A stretch of DNA of 53,799 bases, taken from positions 1 to 53,799 of the forward strand of contig JABHLN010000010.1 in the NCBI GenBank assembly GCA_018693105.1, read 5' to 3'. Below the pieces are notes generated by a model. It saw only the letters and a program-made list of their open reading frames with translations. It searched no databases and was not told the DNA's origin. Position 1 is the first letter of the stretch. Every line of letters begins with the position of its first letter. Source of the stretch: Desulfobacterales bacterium. Lineage in GTDB: Bacteria > Desulfobacterota > Desulfobacteria > Desulfobacterales > SURF-7. Positions 50,107 through 53,799 of this stretch are shown here, one piece after another. A program made the position numbers and the translations under genes.

Positions 50107-50874
50107 CTACTCAACTCTTGTTAATATAGATATTCTTTGCCTGCTAGATTGTCCACATCCACCACTGCCAACAAATACTATTTCATTTTCTCTGAGCTTA
50201 ATTAATCTAGGTATGACAGAATTTTCGGTTAACCTATTAAAATGAGTAAAAACTATAACATCTTCTGTATATATTTTATATATCTGATTTTCCTCTGTAT
50301 GGCTGCAAAAGCCATCGCCATCTTGGTGCATAAAACTTGGAGGGCCTTCACCTGAACCCATACCAATAGCTGCGAATGATCCTTCTATTAAATCGAAAGT
50401 CTCATCATCATAAATTTCTATATGACCCGTTGGAAGGTGAAGGTCTTCTTGATTGAAATTTTGGATATTCCATGTGCCAACTATCACAACAGACAACTTT
50501 AAACTGATTTCCTCTAATGCATCCTGAACATTATCTGACTCAATCTGAGAGTCAAGATTATCTTCAATAATAACATTTGAAGCCAATATTTGTGTGTTAG
50601 TATCTACTACTTCAGATTCTGCGAAAGCAGTTTTTATTATATTAAAATTGAAAAAATTAGACAATTTAAAAAAAACAGACTTGTTAGATGATTTTGCAAC
50701 TGCAATGTTATCTGTATCTGAGCTGAAAATTATATTACTGGCTAAATACTTTGTATTTAGGGAAGGTGTATTATTAACTACCGGTGCAGCGCTATCGCCA
50801 CCACCACCGCCGCAACCATTCAAGTTCAATATCAGAAGAAATCCAATCAGTAGAACAAGAAAATTTTTCAACAT
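50107..50874 (-). CDS. Hypothetical lipoprotein
   Basis: MLKNFLVLLIGFLLILNLNGCGGGGGD: signal peptide with lipobox LNGC. Confidence 0.75.
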   Translation of the reverse strand: MLKNFLVLLIGFLLILNLNGCGGGGGDSAAPVVNNTPSLNTKYLASNIIFSSDTDNIAVAKSSNKSVFFKLSNFFNFNIIKTAFAESEVVDTNTQILASNVIIEDNLDSQIESDNVQDALEEISLKLSVVIVGTWNIQNFNQEDLHLPTGHIEIYDDETFDLIEGSFAAIGMGSGEGPPSFMHQDGDGFCSHTEENQIYKIYTEDVIVFTHFNRLTENSVIPRLIKLRENEIVFVGSGGCGQSSRQRISILTRVE

Positions 50875-51148
50875 ACAACCTCCTACGTTATTTATAGTTT
50901 GAATTTTATTTTGAATCAAAATCTGTGAGTCTTTGGTGAGTCTTGGCAAGTTTATATTATGAAAAATATCGGTGTGTCAAGTCTTACACTCACTCCTGCT
51001 GGATTGGGTGGATTGGGGACGGGCCACCAGAAACACTTAAAATAACATCTAATCAGTTAAATACACCCATTAAAAACAAGCTTAAACCGATCATTTTGGC
51101 CCCAAAATGCTATGTTTAAACAATTTGAACAGTACAACATTTATACCC

Positions 51149-51706
51149 TCATATATCCCATATAATCTTATTAATTATATCCTTAATTGAAGGGACCCCG
51201 TATTTCGCTTGCGATTCACGAAGCAGGAATGAATCTGGGTTACCGGCCCCTAAAATACTACGTCCTCTTGCCAGATATCCCAGCTTTTTCTTTACTGTTT
51301 TTAGAAAATAATTATTCCCAACACCTATACTTTCTTTCCATTTGTTGTCACGAACCAGGTTTCTATTCTTTAGCTCTTCTTCGACCCATTTGTGATGAGA
51401 TTCCTTCAGTACTTCATAATTATCAAATTGCAGGAATTTCATAAGGATAGCAAAGTCTATAATACTATACCTTATTGAATTTGGAATTACATTTTTTTCT
51501 CCGTTGTCGAAAACAAGAAGATGGATATGGTTTGAAGTAATGATATAATTTAAAACACTCAAACCATAACGTTTCTTTGTTTGAAACAACCAGTCTATCC
51601 ATCGCTGACGGTCTTTCACAAGCTTTAGTAGGAAGTCCCTTTTATGGCATCTATGGGTGATATGCCAGACATAGCCTAGTATGAAATGCCTTTTGGCACG
51701 TGCCAT
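51149..51706 (-). CDS. REP-associated tyrosine transposase (RAYT, IS200/Y1-like)
   Basis: MARAKRHFILGYVWHITHRCHKRDFLL...YIITSNHIHLLVFD: Y1 HUH motif (HIHLL). Confidence 0.87.
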   Translation of the reverse strand: MARAKRHFILGYVWHITHRCHKRDFLLKLVKDRQRWIDWLFQTKKRYGLSVLNYIITSNHIHLLVFDNGEKNVIPNSIRYSIIDFAILMKFLQFDNYEVLKESHHKWVEEELKNRNLVRDNKWKESIGVGNNYFLKTVKKKLGYLARGRSILGAGNPDSFLLRESQAKYGVPSIKDIINKIIWDI

Positions 51707-51835
51707 TTTTATCCTGATCTTAAAAGAGTGTTTTTAGCCCCAAAATGGTGTGTTTAAGATGAAATGTTGCATCTAAATATAGATAATAGCTTATAATGTC
51801 AGCCTATTAGTGTGGCCCGCCCCTAAATACTCAGC
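51703..51835 (+). repeat. RAYT-associated repeat, copy 2, overlapping the transposase start codon
   Basis: GCCATTTTTATCCTGATCTTAAAAGAGTGTTTTTAGCCCCAAAATGGTGTGTTTAAGATG...TGGCCCGCCCCTAAATACT. Confidence 0.85.
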
Positions 51836-51975
51836 GCCTACAGCTGGTGTGGCAATTGCAGAGGTTGTCAAAGTAACTATTGTGGAAATAGCATTAATTG
51901 TAAAACTCTGCCCTGTTGTAAGCAAACCCCAAGGATCCACCCAATTAACCGGATCACTTAGGATATATCTGTTAC
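51829..51975 (-). pseudogene. Orphan RHS C-terminal tip, truncated by the adjacent repeat
   Basis: RYILSDPVNWVDPWGLLTTGQSFTINAISTIVTLTTSAIATPAVGA parallels YGYVLNDPVNLIDPLGLKLTDRQNAG...ASAIGTPAAGA of the full RHS gene. Confidence 0.7.
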
Positions 51976-52376
51976 TCTTCTTTCCTATTACTTTTAAACA
52001 GGATATAAATTGTCTCAAAATACCTGTAAGCAGCAATGGAAAGAACGAATATTATTATCCCCTTTTTAATCCCTGGAGTAAGAAAAGATATATATGAGAA
52101 TATCAATACTCCAGGGAGAGCAGATGATATTATAAAAAATTCTGATCTTGCCTTTTCATATCTATTGGCGGTGTAATAATCGGGATGGATAAATCCTTTT
52201 TGCATTAAATAAGGAAGAATAAACATTATCACAGAAAAGTTAATAATAGCTATACGAATCAGAAAATTGAACAAATGTATTTGATCATTAGAAAGTCCTT
52301 CTCCTGTGGCATTCGGTAGAAAAAAAACCCCTATTAAGCCTATAATTCCAATAGTACAAAAAAATAATTTTCTCAT
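51972..52376 (-). CDS. Multi-TM hypothetical protein, candidate immunity protein for the RHS toxin
   Basis: MRKLFFCTIGIIGLIGVFFLP... with about four TM segments. ATG 4 nt after the RHS stop codon. Confidence 0.6.
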   Translation of the reverse strand: MRKLFFCTIGIIGLIGVFFLPNATGEGLSNDQIHLFNFLIRIAIINFSVIMFILPYLMQKGFIHPDYYTANRYEKARSEFFIISSALPGVLIFSYISFLTPGIKKGIIIFVLSIAAYRYFETIYILFKSNRKEE

Positions 52377-52380
52377 AGAA

Positions 52381-53799
52381 TTACTCACATGGGCTATTAA
52401 TGAGTGTATCAGATCTATATAGAATCGCACCTAGTCCTAAGCCAGCAAAAAAACTCCCGGCACTTGCTCCAGGCCTTATAACACTGGCTGCTTTGCCTAA
52501 ATTCCCTATTAACCCGCCTAAATACCCTCCTAATGCTCCACTTGCAACACTATTAACAATATCAGCAAAATCTCCACCTAAAGCTATACTTGATAAGCCC
52601 CCAACAAGTGCACCTGCAACTGCACCTGCGGCAGGTGTTCCAATCGCAGAGGCAGCTATTGAAGCGATAGAGCTTGCCATTGTTATACCAGCATTTTGTC
52701 TATCAGTTAGTTTTAATCCCAAAGGATCAATCAAATTAACCGGATCATTTAGGACATAACCATAAAGGTCAGAATCCCCACCAGCAAAGCCAATTGGATC
52801 TTTGGCTGTCCATCTTCCAATTTCAGGATCATAATCTCTTGCACCGAATCTTACCAGCCTGGTATCCTGATCGTACAAACCACCTGCAAAGCCGAATGGT
52901 ATTTCAAAAGTTTCATCAGAATCATTAAGAATATATCCGAATGTATCATACTCTATTGTTTTTATAACAATTCCTGCTGAATCTATAACTGCTTTCAATG
53001 TACCGACCTGATCATAGATACAATAATATAAAATACCACCTTTTACCATGGAAATCGGCGTTCTACTGTCAGTGTATTCAAAACGCATCATAAGATTGTC
53101 TGATCCGTCATAAATCGCAAGGAGTGTTGTAGCCCCGTACCAAAGATATTTTTCGGTAATTGTCCCGTTAACTTTTTTGGCAATTCTTCTTCCAAGAGGA
53201 TCATGGACATACCCTATCACAGTATTATCAGGAAGGGTAACTTCTTGAAGCTCTCCGCGTGATGAATAGCTGTATGATGTTGTTTCTGTACCTTTAACTT
53301 TTGTAGTAAGGTAGCCATCTTCATTATAGGTATAAGATGTATCATCAGTATTAAGAAGACGATCCTCCTCGTCATAAGAAAGGTATTCAGATGAAATTCC
53401 CCTAAGGTCGTTAGTTCTATACGTACAGGTTCCATAAGGAACATTTGAATAATCATAAGTCTCAACAATAACATTGTTTTTGGCTGCAGTCTCAAGTCTG
53501 CCATTGTCATCGTAAGTATAATTATAAGTGTCGGTCATTCCAGCTATTGTTTCAGTTTTTTCCAAAATTCGACCCGCAAGATCACGACTTATAACATCCC
53601 ACGAACCAACACTTACACTATTCACAAGATAGTTTTCACCATCTGCTTTTCCATAATTGTTAAATGAACGCTCAAGAGAAAAATCTCCTTTGCTAACTTT
53701 ATCCGGCAAGCCGTTATCAGGTTTTCTGCTGATAGTATAGTTACCGACACCGGTTATAAGTCCGTCGTTATCATAGTTATAAGTCTCTGTTGTTCCGGC
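52381..53799 (-). CDS. RHS repeat-associated core domain protein, N-terminus beyond the right edge
   Basis: YD repeats (TYNYTYDDNGRLETAAKN...), core motif YDPEIGRWTAKDPIGFAGGDSDLYGYVLNDPVNLIDPLG, then a variable Gly/Ala-rich tail. The frame is open to the window end. Confidence 0.92.
   Translation of the reverse strand, partial: AGTTETYNYDNDGLITGVGNYTISRKPDNGLPDKVSKGDFSLERSFNNYGKADGENYLVNSVSVGSWDVISRDLAGRILEKTETIAGMTDTYNYTYDDNGRLETAAKNNVIVETYDYSNVPYGTCTYRTNDLRGISSEYLSYDEEDRLLNTDDTSYTYNEDGYLTTKVKGTETTSYSYSSRGELQEVTLPDNTVIGYVHDPLGRRIAKKVNGTITEKYLWYGATTLLAIYDGSDNLMMRFEYTDSRTPISMVKGGILYYCIYDQVGTLKAVIDSAGIVIKTIEYDTFGYILNDSDETFEIPFGFAGGLYDQDTRLVRFGARDYDPEIGRWTAKDPIGFAGGDSDLYGYVLNDPVNLIDPLGLKLTDRQNAGITMASSIASIAASAIGTPAAGAVAGALVGGLSSIALGGDFADIVNSVASGALGGYLGGLIGNLGKAASVIRPGASAGSFFAGLGLGAILYRSDTLINSPCE

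Overview
This 53.8 kb window looks like core chromosome of a sulfate-reducer-type deltaproteobacterium; the lineage is inferred from gene content. From left to right it contains: a partial remA/DUF370 gene, a tyrosine integrase abutting the ssrA (tmRNA) 3' end, smpB, ptsI and an HPr. Then come a glutaredoxin-like selenoprotein hidden by in-frame UGA codons, a LOG-family gene, a lysine-rich membrane-anchored protein and a yejBEAF-type peptide ABC transporter. Next are rplM-rpsI, CYTH, bactofilin plus an M99 peptidase, ruvCAB, a tol-pal operon, groESL, fmdB, a 32-aa bS22-like ribosomal protein missed by the ORF track, and hflKC. Then dciA-like, trmN6-like, DUF1015, tRNA-Ser(CGA), a nitroreductase and two response regulators. 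The last 11 kb hold a mycothiol-like gene cluster, then a RAYT transposase with its repeats and an RHS toxin/immunity locus with an orphan tip. The two strongest findings are: (1) a probable double-selenocysteine glutaredoxin-like protein at 5175-5402, with a SECIS-like hairpin after each UGA; (2) a cluster at 42610-49528 with inositol-3-phosphate synthase, MshA-like glycosyltransferase, PIG-L deacetylase, histidine phosphatase, a FemAB/BioF2-like transferase and two S51-like proteins, one fused to a CysRS-type C-terminal domain. The cluster suggests an undescribed inositol-glucosamine (possibly thiol) pathway. Three families of 110-155 bp imperfect palindromes are scattered through intergenic and intra-operon gaps, and one shows compensatory changes in its hairpin arms.
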